A stretch of DNA of 64,000 nucleotides, taken from contig NC_018581.1 of the NCBI RefSeq assembly GCF_000143885.2, positions 2,046,001-2,110,000 on the forward strand. The letters are read 5' to 3'. The notes below the pieces were generated by a model, which was not told the origin of the DNA, searched no databases, and was given only the letters and a program-made list of their open reading frames with translations. The translations under genes were made by a program, and so were the position numbers. Source of the stretch: Gordonia sp. KTR9. GTDB lineage: Bacteria > Actinomycetota > Actinomycetes > Mycobacteriales > Mycobacteriaceae. How positions within the stretch are numbered: position 1 is the first letter of the stretch; every line of letters starts with the position of its first letter. This document shows positions 54,669 through 63,543 of the stretch, piece after piece.

Positions 54669-55877
54669 TCAGTAGACGTCGCGGAGGTAGCGATTATCCG
54701 AGCGCAGGCGCTCGACATACGCCGCGGCTGCCTCGGCGTCGAGACCGCCGTGTTCGGCGACGATCTCGTGCAGTGCCGCATCCACGTCGTCGGCCATCGT
54801 CGCGGCATCGCCGCAGACGTACAGGTGCGCGCCGGACTCGAGCCAGGCGAGCAGCTCGGATCCGTGCTCGCGCATCCGGTCCTGGACGTAGACCTTGTGT
54901 TCCTGGTCGCGGGAGAAGGCGAGGTCGAGCCGATCCAGCACGCCGCCGGCGACGAGGCGATCGAGTTCCTCGGCGTACAGGTGGTCGTGCGCACGGTGCT
55001 GGTCACCGAAGAACAGCCAGTTGCTGCCGGTGGCACCGGTTGCGGCCCGCTCATGCAGGAAGGCCCGGAAGGGGGCGATGCCGGTGCCCGGGCCGATCAT
55101 GATGGCGGACACATCCTCCGCGGGCAGGCGGAACTTCTTGTTGGGGGAGATGAAGACGGGCACGGTGTCACCGGGAGCGCACCGGTCGGCGAGGTGCGTC
55201 GAGCAGACACCTCCGCGATCCCGGTCGGCGACGGTGTAACGCACCGTGGCCATCGTGATGTGCACGGTATCGCCGTGGACCCGGGGGCTCGAGGAGATCG
55301 AGTACTCCCGATGGGCCAGCGGACTCAGTTCCTCGAGCAGTTCCTCGGGGGTCGGGGTGAACGTCGGGTCGAGATGCAGGAGATCGAGGACGTCGAGCCC
55401 GTGGAGCCACGCGTCGAGTGCCTGTGGGTCGCCGGCGTCGAGCAGTCGGCACAGTTCGGGGTGCCCGGTGCGGTCGGCGACCACCCGGACCAGATACTTC
55501 GACGGTGCGCAGATCTCGTACCTGCTGGTCAGCGCCTCGCGCAGCGTGTAGGTGGCCTTTCGGTCGGCGATGATCTCGTCGCCGGCAGCGCCGAGCCGGT
55601 TGAGGAGCAGGTCGACGAGCGCCGGATCGTTCGCGGGAGCGATGCCGATTCCGTCGCCGGGCTCGTAGCTGATGCCGCTGTCGCCGAGGTCGAGTTCGAG
55701 ATGCCGGACCTCCTTGGCCGATCCGGGGCCGGAGAGCACCTCGTTCGTCACGACCGTCGCCGGGTAGGGATTGCGCCGGTTCCATGGCGAGCGCACCGTC
55801 TTGCCGGTGCGGCGAGCAGGGGAGGCGGGTGCGGTGTCGACTGCGAGGCTGCTGCCGGTGGAGGCGGCGTCGTACAT
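54669..55877 (-). CDS. CysJ/P450-reductase-type flavoprotein lacking the flavodoxin domain
   Basis: Oxidoreductase of 402 aa with the FAD_binding_1 and NAD(P)-binding domains of sulfite reductase alpha subunit. The FAD motif is REYSISSSP, then GVCSTHLAD; the NADPH site is MIGPGTGIAPFRAFLHER; the C-terminus is KVYVQDRM...LYVCGDAATMADDV and ends in an aromatic (RDVY). No FMN/flavodoxin domain is present, so electrons must go directly to a partner such as a ferredoxin, heme protein or siderophore. ATG 55877 has GAAGGAA 7 nt before it. First gene of a two-gene operon with the HemS-like gene. The box TTAGGCAACCCTTACC upstream suggests IdeR/DtxR control. Physically inserted between rho and rpmE, which are adjacent in M. 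tuberculosis. Confidence 0.82.
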   Translation of the reverse strand: MYDAASTGSSLAVDTAPASPARRTGKTVRSPWNRRNPYPATVVTNEVLSGPGSAKEVRHLELDLGDSGISYEPGDGIGIAPANDPALVDLLLNRLGAAGDEIIADRKATYTLREALTSRYEICAPSKYLVRVVADRTGHPELCRLLDAGDPQALDAWLHGLDVLDLLHLDPTFTPTPEELLEELSPLAHREYSISSSPRVHGDTVHITMATVRYTVADRDRGGVCSTHLADRCAPGDTVPVFISPNKKFRLPAEDVSAIMIGPGTGIAPFRAFLHERAATGATGSNWLFFGDQHRAHDHLYAEELDRLVAGGVLDRLDLAFSRDQEHKVYVQDRMREHGSELLAWLESGAHLYVCGDAATMADDVDAALHEIVAEHGGLDAEAAAAYVERLRSDNRYLRDVY

Positions 55878-55955
55878 CGATGGTTCCTTCGGAGACGTCG
55901 TACTCGGGAGCGGGCGCCGCGGACCGTACCCGCGGGCGAGGCCACACTACTACAC

Positions 55956-55971
55956 TTAGGCAACCCTTACC
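55956..55971. promoter_or_regulatory. Candidate IdeR/DtxR iron box
   Basis: TTAGGCAACCCTTACC matches the core of the IdeR consensus (TTAGG..CC-TA) at 11 of 14 core positions by eye. It lies 79 bp upstream of the reductase start in the divergent gap. Suggests repression by iron-loaded IdeR. Confidence 0.55.
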
Positions 55972-56140
55972 AGGTTCGCGACCTGTGTCACGTGTCCGGC
56001 GTGCGGCCGGGCCGTACCCCGACCTGCCGGGAATGGATTCGATCGGCCCGCCGTTGAGGCACCTGCGACCGCGGTGACCGGGATTTTTCCCGGTGATGCC
56101 CTACGTGGCATACTGATCGGTCGAGTCCGGTTCCGGTTCA

Positions 56141-56161
56141 CACCGTCGAGAGGCGACGGTG
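56141..56161 (+). promoter_or_regulatory. Hairpin in rpmE leader (candidate L31 leader RNA)
   Basis: CACCGTCG (56141-56148) pairs with CGACGGTG (56154-56161) around a 5-nt loop, 31 nt before the rpmE start. Ribosomal protein L31 leader RNAs are described in Actinobacteria; whether this matches that motif needs a covariance search. Confidence 0.4.
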
Positions 56162-56192
56162 ACCCGGCGACCACAGAAAGGGACAGCCAGAC

Positions 56193-56405
56193 ATGAAGCA
56201 GGGAATCCACCCCGAGTACGCGACGACCACCGTCGTCTGCGGCTGCGGCAACACCTTCGAGACCCGCAGCACCGCTGCCAACGGTCGGATCAACGTCGAG
56301 GTCTGCTCGCAGTGCCACCCGTTCTACACGGGCAAGCAGAAGATCCTCGACACCGGCGGCCGCGTTGCCCGGTTCGAGAAGCGCTACGGCAAGCGCGCCA
56401 AGTAG
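56193..56405 (+). CDS. rpmE: 50S ribosomal protein L31 (zinc-binding form)
   Basis: Large-subunit ribosomal protein of 70 aa, full length. Four zinc-binding cysteines are present at 16, 18, 38 and 41 (CGC and CSQC), marking the C+ form used when zinc is plentiful. The sequence ends in the basic tail [23 protein letters not shown] is 8-14 nt before ATG 56193. A strong hairpin follows the gene. Confidence 0.97.
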   Translation: MKQGIHPEYATTTVVCGCGNTFETRSTAANGRINVEVCSQCHPFYTGKQKILDTGGRVARFEKRYGKRAK

Positions 56406-56413
56406 ACCACGCT

Positions 56414-56450
56414 GCGACGCCCGCCCGACGATTGTCGGGACGGGCGTCGC
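56414..56450 (+). terminator. Terminator hairpin after rpmE
   Basis: Outer GCGACGCCCG (56414-56423) pairs with 56441-56450, and inner CCCGAC/GTCGGG (56424-56429/56434-56439) around a 4-nt loop; then TGTGTTTCC. prfA may still be reached by read-through. Confidence 0.75.
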
Positions 56451-56525
56451 TGTGTTTCCGGTCAGTGTTCTTCCCGGTGTCGCTGCCTGCCGGCACGGCA
56501 TCGGACGACAAGTGAGGTCGCCTTC

Positions 56526-57611
56526 ATGAGTACCCAGAGTCCCTCGGCCATCGACGACATCCTCGCCGAGCACTCGGGCCTCGAACGTCAGCTGGCCGAC
56601 CCGGCCCTGCACGACGATCCGACTGCGGCTCGTCGCGTGGGCAAGCGATTCGCCGAGCTCGCGCCGGTCATGGCGACCTACACCCGGCTGAAGGCGGCGC
56701 GCGAGGATCTCGAGGCCGCGCGCGAACTGGCCGCCGACGACGCATCGTTCGCCGCCGAGATCCCCGCGCTCGAGAAGACCGTCGACGAGCTCGACGCCAC
56801 CCTGACCGACCTGCTGGCCCCGCGCGACCCCCACGACGCCGACGACGTGGTCCTGGAGATCAAATCCGGTGCCGGCGGCGAAGAGTCGGCGCTGTTTGCG
56901 TCGGACCTGGCCCGCATGTACCTCAAATACTGTGAGCGACACGGGTGGAAAGCGCAGGTCCTCGGCGTCACCGAGTCCGATCTCGGCGGGTACAAAGAGG
57001 CCACCTTCTCGATCAAGTCCAAGGAGGCCGTCCGCGACGGGGTGTGGTCGCGGCTGAAGTTCGAGGGTGGCGTGCATCGCGTCCAGCGCGTACCGGTCAC
57101 CGAGTCGCAGGGGCGGATCCACACGTCGGCGGCCGGGGTGCTGATCTACCCGGAGCCCGAAGAGGTCGCCGAGGTGACGATCGACGAATCCGAACTGCGC
57201 ATCGACGTCTACCGCTCGTCCGGCAAGGGCGGTCAGGGCGTGAACACCACCGACTCGGCGGTGCGGATCACCCACCTGCCCACCGGGATCGTCGTCACCT
57301 GCCAGAACGAGCGCTCCCAGCTGCAGAACAAGGCCCGGGCGATGCAGGTCCTCGCCGCCCGTCTCCAGTCCGCGGCCGAGGAGGAAGCCGAGGCCGCGGC
57401 AGCGCAGGGACGCGCCGCGCAGATCCGCACCGTGGACCGGTCCGAACGGATCCGCACCTACAACTTCCCCGAGAACCGCATCACCGACCACCGCATCGGA
57501 TACAAGGCGAACAATCTCGACGCGGTGCTCGCCGGTGACATGGACAACCTCCTCGACGCGCTCGTCGCCGCGGACCGCCAGGCCCGCATGGAAGCCGAAC
57601 AGACGCCGTGA
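56526..57611 (+). CDS. prfA: Peptide chain release factor 1
   Basis: Releases finished proteins at UAA and UAG codons; 361 aa. The GGQ peptidyl-hydrolysis motif is at residues 235-237 ([20 protein letters not shown]), preceded by the codon-recognition domain, with the PxT-like motif in [13 protein letters not shown]. It is followed by prmC, whose product methylates the GGQ glutamine; the stop overlaps the prmC GTG by 4 bp. Confidence 0.96.
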   Translation: MSTQSPSAIDDILAEHSGLERQLADPALHDDPTAARRVGKRFAELAPVMATYTRLKAAREDLEAARELAADDASFAAEIPALEKTVDELDATLTDLLAPRDPHDADDVVLEIKSGAGGEESALFASDLARMYLKYCERHGWKAQVLGVTESDLGGYKEATFSIKSKEAVRDGVWSRLKFEGGVHRVQRVPVTESQGRIHTSAAGVLIYPEPEEVAEVTIDESELRIDVYRSSGKGGQGVNTTDSAVRITHLPTGIVVTCQNERSQLQNKARAMQVLAARLQSAAEEEAEAAAAQGRAAQIRTVDRSERIRTYNFPENRITDHRIGYKANNLDAVLAGDMDNLLDALVAADRQARMEAEQTP

Positions 57612-58477
57612 CCGGCACGCCGACCCCGAGGTCGGACGAACTGCGGGCGGCGACCGCCCGTCTCGCCGACGCCGGGATCGACTCCGCGCGCCGCGATGCC
57701 GAATGGCTGATGGCGCACGTGCTCGGGATCGACACGGGCCGGCTGGTCCTGGTGGACACGATCGATGACGCTCCGGCGCGCGCGTTCCGGTCGGCGGTCG
57801 AGCAGCGAGCGCAGCGGATTCCGTTGCAGCACATCATCGGAACCGCCGCATTCGGCCCGGTCGAACTCGCCGTCGGGCCGGGCGTGTTCGTCCCGCGACC
57901 GGAGACCGAGTATCTCCTCGAATGGGCGGTCGGCCACCTCCGCGTGACGCCGGGTACCGCTGCCGACTTCTGCAGCGGCAGTGGTGCACTGGCCATCGGT
58001 ATCGCGGCGATGAGTCCCGCGACGCGGGTCGTTGCGGTCGAGGCCGACGAGGACGCCCTGGTGTGGTTGCGCCGCAACGTCGCCGACACTGCGCAGACGA
58101 TCGGGTCGCGGGTCGACGTGGTCGCCGCCGACGTCACCGATCCCGAGCAGGTCGCGGAGTCCATCCCGGCCGGCACCGTGTCGGTCCTCGTCACGAACCC
58201 GCCCTATGTCCCACTCGATGCCGCGGTCGGACCCGAGGTCGCCCACGACCCGCCCCGCGCCGTCTTCGGCGGCGCCGACGGGATGTCGGTCATCGTGCCG
58301 ATGGTGCCGGTCATCGCCCGCACGCTGGCCCCCGGCGGCGTCGTCGGGATCGAGCACGACGACACGACCGCGGACTCGGTGGTGGCGTGCCTGCACGCGC
58401 ACGGCGACTTCGACGAAGTGACCCGGCACGCGGATCTGACGGGTCGGCCGAGGTTCGTGACGGCACGCCGACGGTAG
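57608..58477 (+). CDS. prmC: Release factor glutamine methyltransferase
   Basis: SAM-dependent N5-methyltransferase of 289 aa (HemK family) that modifies the GGQ glutamine of RF1 and RF2. Catalytic NPPY is at residues 197-200 (VTNPPYVP). SAM-binding [12 protein letters not shown] and the N-terminal substrate domain with [11 protein letters not shown] and VPRPETEYL are clear. GTG 57608 overlaps prfA, the standard actinobacterial arrangement. Confidence 0.95.
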   Translation: MTGTPTPRSDELRAATARLADAGIDSARRDAEWLMAHVLGIDTGRLVLVDTIDDAPARAFRSAVEQRAQRIPLQHIIGTAAFGPVELAVGPGVFVPRPETEYLLEWAVGHLRVTPGTAADFCSGSGALAIGIAAMSPATRVVAVEADEDALVWLRRNVADTAQTIGSRVDVVAADVTDPEQVAESIPAGTVSVLVTNPPYVPLDAAVGPEVAHDPPRAVFGGADGMSVIVPMVPVIARTLAPGGVVGIEHDDTTADSVVACLHAHGDFDEVTRHADLTGRPRFVTARRR

Positions 58478-58514
58478 GCCGGGTCCGTCGGGCACGGCAT
58501 GGCAGGATGATCGG

Positions 58515-59174
58515 GTGAGCACTGTTTTCGACTGCAACGATCCACAGAACCGCTCCTCGGGGATTCGGGCGGCGGTCGGGGCGGCGAAGGCCGGACGGCT
58601 GGTCGTGATGCCCACCGACACGCTCTACGGAGTCGGTTGCGACGCCTTCGATTCCGACGCTGTCGGCGCGCTCTTGGCTGCCAAGCACCGTGGGCGCGAC
58701 ATGCCGGTCCCGGTCCTGGTGGGTTCCTGGCACGCGATCGACGGCCTGGTCCTCTCCGTTCCCCAGCCCGCGCGCGACCTGATCGAGGCGTTCTGGCCCG
58801 GTGGCCTGAGTCTGGTTGTCCGACAGGCGCCCTCGCTGGCGTGGGATCTCGGGGACACCGACGGCACGGTCATGCTCCGGATGCCGTTGCACCCGGTGGC
58901 GATCGACGTGCTGCGAGAGGTGGGTCCGATGGCCGTCTCGAGCGCCAACGTCTCGGGGCGTCCACCGGCGACGACCGCCGACGAGGCGCGCGAACAACTC
59001 GGGGACGAGGTCGCGGTGTATCTCGACGGCGGGCCCGCGCCGGCCGCGCAGGCGTCGACGATCGTCGACGTCTCCGGTCCGAGTCCGCGCATCCTGCGTG
59101 AGGGCGCCGTCTCGACGGAGGCGGTCGCCGAGGTGCTCGACACGGACCCGGCCACACTGCTCTCGGAGTCATGA
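58515..59174 (+). CDS. Threonylcarbamoyl-AMP synthase (Sua5/YrdC/YciO family)
   Basis: Makes threonylcarbamoyl-AMP from threonine, bicarbonate and ATP for the t6A37 modification of ANN-decoding tRNAs. 219 aa, the short TsaC-type form without the Sua5 C-terminal domain. The YrdC core is visible: GRLVVMPTDTLYGVGCDAFD, KHRGRDMPVPVLV, PGGLSLVV, LRMPLHP and SSANVSGRPP. GTG 58515 is 6 nt after a CAGGAT -10-like box. The stop overlaps the SHMT-like gene (ATGA). Confidence 0.93.
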   Translation: MSTVFDCNDPQNRSSGIRAAVGAAKAGRLVVMPTDTLYGVGCDAFDSDAVGALLAAKHRGRDMPVPVLVGSWHAIDGLVLSVPQPARDLIEAFWPGGLSLVVRQAPSLAWDLGDTDGTVMLRMPLHPVAIDVLREVGPMAVSSANVSGRPPATTADEAREQLGDEVAVYLDGGPAPAAQASTIVDVSGPSPRILREGAVSTEAVAEVLDTDPATLLSES

Positions 59175-60415
59175 GCGCGGACGCGCACGGGTTCGGTCCC
59201 GGCGGCGCCCTCACCGGTGACGCCACGGTCGACACGTTGCTGGGGCGCGAGGCCGGTCGGCGTCGCGACACGCTGCAGCTGCTCGCCAGCGAGACCGAGC
59301 CGACGCCGGGGGTGCGCGCCGCGATGGCGTCGGTCTTCGACGCGAAATACGCGGAGGGATATCCCGGGGCGCGCTACCACGGCGGATGCGAAGTGGCCGA
59401 CGAACTCGAGGAGCTCGCCGTCGACCGCGCCCGCGCGCTGTTCGGCGCCGAGTACGTCAACGTCCAGCCGCTGTCGGGGAGCGCGGCGAACCTCGCCGTC
59501 TATGCCGGCTTCGCCCAGCCCGGCGACCCGGTGCTGGCATTGCGCCTCGAACACGGGGGGCACCAGACGCATGGTTCGCGGGCGAACTTCTCCGGCCGGT
59601 GGTTCTCGCCGCTGCACTACGAGGTGCGCCCGGACGACGAACTCGTCGATTACGACCAGGTCCGTGATCTCGCGCTGGTGCATCGGCCCCGGATTCTCGT
59701 CGCCGGCGCCGCGTCGTACTCGCGGACGTTCGACTTCGCGGTTCTGCGCCAGATCGCCGATGAGGCCGAATGCATCCTGTGGGTCGACGCCGCGCACCTC
59801 GCCGGACACGTCGCTGCCGGCGTGCTGCCTTCGCCCGTGCCGCACGCCGACATCGTCACCTTCTCGACCAACAAGGTGATCCGCGGTCCGCGCGGCGGCG
59901 TCATCCTCGCTCGCGCCGAACACGGCGAGGCGCTGCGCAAGGCCGTCTTCCCGTTCGTGCAGGGCGGTCCCGCGATGCACTCCGTCGCCGCGAAGGCGGT
60001 GGCCTTCGCGGAGTCGGGGACCGACGAGTTCGCCGACTACGCGCGATGCGCGGTGGAAAATGCCCGCGCGATCGCCGCGGAGCTCTCTGCTCGTGGTGCC
60101 CGGGTGGTGTCCGGCGGTACCGACATCCACCTCGCGGTCATCGACGTGAGCGGCTTGGGGATCTCCGGGATGGAGGCGCAGCACCGGCTCGGCGCGGCCG
60201 GGATCGTCGTCGACAAGGCAGTCCTGCCGTTCGAGAACCGGCCGGTCTCCGAGGGGTCGGCGATCCGGATCGGTACTCCGGTCGTCACCGAGCGGGGCAT
60301 GACCTCCGCCATGCACCCGGTGGTCGTCGACGCGATGGTCGACGCGATGTCGACCGACGATCGTGAGACGCACCGGCGGATCCGTCGCGAGATCGCCGAA
60401 CTGGCCTACGGGTAG
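59171..60415 (+). CDS. Divergent serine hydroxymethyltransferase-like PLP enzyme
   Basis: Fold-type I PLP enzyme of 414 aa, clearly of the SHMT family: LLASETEPTPGV, YAEGYPGARYHGGCEVAD, GGHQTHGS, WVDAAHLAGHVAAG, and PLP lysine K235 in STNKVIRGPRGG. Several normally invariant residues differ: SEN is SET, GGHLTHG is GGHQTHG, and the TTTHK before the PLP lysine is FSTNK. It may therefore be a paralogue with changed activity (other aldol or transaminase-like reactions) rather than the main GlyA. It overlaps the tRNA-modification gene and precedes wecA; the equivalent M. tuberculosis locus has nothing here. Confidence 0.82.
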   Translation: MSADAHGFGPGGALTGDATVDTLLGREAGRRRDTLQLLASETEPTPGVRAAMASVFDAKYAEGYPGARYHGGCEVADELEELAVDRARALFGAEYVNVQPLSGSAANLAVYAGFAQPGDPVLALRLEHGGHQTHGSRANFSGRWFSPLHYEVRPDDELVDYDQVRDLALVHRPRILVAGAASYSRTFDFAVLRQIADEAECILWVDAAHLAGHVAAGVLPSPVPHADIVTFSTNKVIRGPRGGVILARAEHGEALRKAVFPFVQGGPAMHSVAAKAVAFAESGTDEFADYARCAVENARAIAAELSARGARVVSGGTDIHLAVIDVSGLGISGMEAQHRLGAAGIVVDKAVLPFENRPVSEGSAIRIGTPVVTERGMTSAMHPVVVDAMVDAMSTDDRETHRRIRREIAELAYG

Positions 60416-60466
60416 CGTGGTCGCAATGTTCGAGACCCTGCCCCGTCGGACGCCGGTGGTGACGCG

Positions 60467-61663
60467 ATGACCGGTGCTGCACCGGCGTTGCTCGCCGCCG
60501 CGGATGGGGGAGGGACGGGCGTGCCCCTGCGTGAGCTGCTGCTCGTGGGTCTGACCGCCGCCGCCATGACCTATCTGCTGACCTCTGCGGTACGCGTCTT
60601 CGCCATCCGCGCCGGCGCGGTCGCCGTGCCCCGGGTCCGCGACGTGCACGTGATTCCCACCCCCCGTCTCGGCGGGCTCGGGATGTTCGGGGGTGTGGTC
60701 GCGGGTATCGCACTGGCCGCCAACCTCCCCGCGCTCAACCGGGGGTTCGCCTACACCACCGACATGACGGCGGTGATCGCCGCCGGCACGGTCATCGTCC
60801 TCGTCGGCGTCGTCGACGACAGGTGGGGGCTGGACGCGCTGACCAAGTTCGTCGGACAGCTCACCGCGGCCGGGGTGCTGGTGCTGCTCGGAATCAGCTG
60901 GCTGCAGCTCTACATCCCGTTCGCCAACATCGGGACGCTCGTGCTCGACCCGTTGCAGGCCGGCCTGCTCACGGTCGCGATCACGGTCGCGACGATCAAC
61001 GCGATCAACTTCGTCGACGGCCTCGACGGTCTGGCCGCCGGGCTGGGACTCATCGCCGCGGCCGCGATCTGCATGTTCTCGCTGGGGCTGTTGCGCGACC
61101 AGGGCGGCGATGTCAGCTACTACCCGCCGGCCCTGATCTCGGTGGCGCTGGCCGGAGCGTGCCTCGGGTTCCTACCGCACAACTTCTCTCCCGCAAGGAT
61201 TTTCATGGGCGACTCCGGGGCGATGCTCATCGGGCTGTTGCTCGCCGCGGCCTCCACCAGCGCGTCCGGCCGCATTGCCGTCAACGCCTACGGCCCGGCC
61301 GACATCTTCACGCTGCTGTCCCCGCTGATCCTCGTGGCCGCCGTCGTCTTCATCCCGATGCTCGACATGTTGCTGGCGGTGATCAGGCGGACCCGGGCCG
61401 GAGTCGGCTTCTACACCCCGGACAAGATGCACCTGCATCATCGACTGCTCGAGCTCGGGCACTCGCAGCGCCGGGTCGCCCTGATCATCTATTTGTGGGT
61501 GGGGGTCCTGGCGTTCTCGGCGGCGGCGAGCACGCTGTTCCCGCTGTCGGTGGTCGCCCCGGCATTCGGTGCGGGACTCGTCGTCGCGATGCTGGTCACG
61601 ATGGCGCCGCGCCTGCATCGACGCTTCGCCGAACTGCGGACGGCGACCAAGGCCTATCACTGA
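60467..61663 (+). CDS. wecA: Undecaprenyl/decaprenyl-phosphate GlcNAc-1-phosphate transferase (WecA/Rfe)
   Basis: Polytopic membrane enzyme of 398 aa, about 10-11 helices, of the MraY/WecA family. It starts arabinogalactan linker synthesis by placing GlcNAc-1-P on polyprenyl phosphate (Rv1302 in M. tuberculosis). Landmarks are HVIPTPRLGGLGMF, VVDDRWGLDALTKF with the DD pair, NFVDGLDGLAAG, and FMGDSGAML, followed by the conserved cytosolic His-rich loop MHLHHRLLELGHSQRR. ATG 60467 is the first start after the SHMT-like stop (51 bp gap). Confidence 0.95.
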   Translation: MTGAAPALLAAADGGGTGVPLRELLLVGLTAAAMTYLLTSAVRVFAIRAGAVAVPRVRDVHVIPTPRLGGLGMFGGVVAGIALAANLPALNRGFAYTTDMTAVIAAGTVIVLVGVVDDRWGLDALTKFVGQLTAAGVLVLLGISWLQLYIPFANIGTLVLDPLQAGLLTVAITVATINAINFVDGLDGLAAGLGLIAAAAICMFSLGLLRDQGGDVSYYPPALISVALAGACLGFLPHNFSPARIFMGDSGAMLIGLLLAAASTSASGRIAVNAYGPADIFTLLSPLILVAAVVFIPMLDMLLAVIRRTRAGVGFYTPDKMHLHHRLLELGHSQRRVALIIYLWVGVLAFSAAASTLFPLSVVAPAFGAGLVVAMLVTMAPRLHRRFAELRTATKAYH

Positions 61664-61738
61664 CCGGTGAGACGGGGTCCTGGGGTTTTCGGGAATGCCG
61701 CCACTGGGCCTAAGGTAAGGAAACCGTAAACACTGGTG

Positions 61739-61744
61739 TACTAT
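61739..61744 (+). promoter_or_regulatory. -10 box upstream of atp operon
   Basis: TACTAT fits TANNNT in the 285-bp gap before atpI, leaving a 5' leader of about 200 nt. No clear -35 at the right spacing. The rest of the gap shows no gene or obvious hairpin. Confidence 0.4.
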
Positions 61745-61948
61745 CGCCTGTAGTAGTCGGTGAGAGCTCAGATCCGGACACAAAGCCCCGGATTCATCTC
61801 TTGCCACGTATGACCCCCGGTGAGACGCCAGGAATGGTGTTGGTAGGGTCACACCAAACGCGAGCTGACGCCCAGCGGCCATGTGTTGCTGCACGCACGC
61901 GGGTACCCCGTGCCATCGGTATGGAGTAGGAGAGCTGAGGAGAGGGAC

Positions 61949-62362
61949 ATGACCGCATCTGCCCCTGAATCGGCCCCCGTCTATCCTCAGGCTCCGACCG
62001 GACTCCGCCGCCCCGCGCTCATCGCGGGCGGGTTCGTCGTGGTGGTCGCCGCCGTCTCGCTCGCCGTCGGGCATCCGCTCTTCGCGGTGTTCTTCCTGCT
62101 CGGTGTCGCCGGGATCTTCGTCAACGCGATCCTCGTCCGACGTGCCGTCGACGTCGTCGTCGCCGACGACAACCCGCGCAAAACCGCGCTTGCTCTCAAC
62201 TCCGCCATGCGACTCGGTGCCATCACGGCGCTCGCGCTGCTGGCGGCTTTCCTGGTCCAACCCGACGGGTTGGGCGCGATGTTCGGACTCGCCATCGGCC
62301 AAGTGGTCTTGGTGCTGAACACGGTCATTCCGGTGATGAAAGGACTTCGTAGCCAACCATGA
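61949..62362 (+). CDS. atpI: ATP synthase protein I-like membrane protein
   Basis: Small membrane protein of 137 aa with four predicted helices, in the position of Rv1303 just before atpB. AtpI proteins help assemble the c-ring or supply Mg2+; the sequence is poorly conserved and recognised mainly by position and topology. ATG 61949 is preceded by GAGGAGAGGG; the longer frame from 61883 is rejected. The stop overlaps atpB (ATGA). Confidence 0.82.
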   Translation: MTASAPESAPVYPQAPTGLRRPALIAGGFVVVVAAVSLAVGHPLFAVFFLLGVAGIFVNAILVRRAVDVVVADDNPRKTALALNSAMRLGAITALALLAAFLVQPDGLGAMFGLAIGQVVLVLNTVIPVMKGLRSQP

Positions 62363-63108
62363 CGACCGCCTTCAACCTTGCCGCAGAGGATGGCGAACCG
62401 GCCATCCAGGTGGGTCACTACACCAAGTTCGAGTTGTTCGGACTGACCTTCAACCTGGAGACCATCATCGCGACCGCTCTCGCGGCGGCGATCCTGCTCG
62501 CGCTGGCCTTCTACCTGAAGTCGAAGGTGACCTCCACGGGCGTGCCGTCGGGTGTGCAGCTCTTCTGGGAGGCGATCACCATCCAGATGCGCGGTCAGGT
62601 CGAGAGCGCCATCGGCATGAAGGTCGCGCCGTACGTGCTGCCGCTCGCGGTGTCGCTGTTCACCTTCATCCTGATCTCCAACTGGCTGTCGATCCTGCCG
62701 GTGCAGGTCGGTCACCACGAGATCCTCAAGCCGCCGGCCGCGGACGTGAACTTCGCCTACGCCCTCGCCGTGTTCGTGTTCGTCTGGTACCAGATCGCCG
62801 GCTTCCGGGCACGCGGCCTGCTGGGTCACCCCAAGCGAATCATCAAGGGACACGTGGCATTCCTTGCGCCGATCAACGTGATCGAGGAGTTCACCAAGCC
62901 GATCTCGCTGTCCTTGCGACTCTTCGGCAACGTCTTCGCCGGCAGCATGATGGTCGCCCTCATCGCGCTGTTCCCGCCGTACATCATGTGGGCGCCCAAT
63001 GCGATCTGGAAGTCCTTCGAGCTCTTCGTCGGTCTGATCCAGGCGTTCATCTTCGCCCTGCTGACGATCCTCTACTTCTCGCAGTCGATGGAGACCGAGG
63101 ATCACTGA
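62359..63108 (+). CDS. atpB: ATP synthase F0 subunit a
   Basis: Proton-channel subunit of 249 aa, about six helices. The essential helix is visible as [20 protein letters not shown] with the catalytic Arg facing the c-ring, followed by a second conserved [22 protein letters not shown] 62359 overlaps atpI by 4 bp. Confidence 0.97.
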   Translation: MTTAFNLAAEDGEPAIQVGHYTKFELFGLTFNLETIIATALAAAILLALAFYLKSKVTSTGVPSGVQLFWEAITIQMRGQVESAIGMKVAPYVLPLAVSLFTFILISNWLSILPVQVGHHEILKPPAADVNFAYALAVFVFVWYQIAGFRARGLLGHPKRIIKGHVAFLAPINVIEEFTKPISLSLRLFGNVFAGSMMVALIALFPPYIMWAPNAIWKSFELFVGLIQAFIFALLTILYFSQSMETEDH

Positions 63109-63208
63109 CCGCCCACACCGGGCACCCGCGCGGGGCACCTGACGACCGCGCCCACAACCGAACACGACGACCTGCTCCGGCACCTGTCGGCGCAACCTCC
63201 AGACCTGA

Positions 63209-63496
<288 letters not shown>

Positions 63497-63543
63497 TCGT
63501 CGCTCTCCCTTTTGTCGCCGAGTAGAAACGACACCTCACCACA

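Larger units (their letters stand above)
55878..56192. other. 315-bp divergent gap between reductase operon and rpmE
   Basis: No gene. It contains the IdeR-like box near the reductase side. On the rpmE side lie a -10-like CATACT (56109-56114) with weak -35 TTTCCC (56086-56091), and a hairpin leader (56141-56161). Confidence 0.55.
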
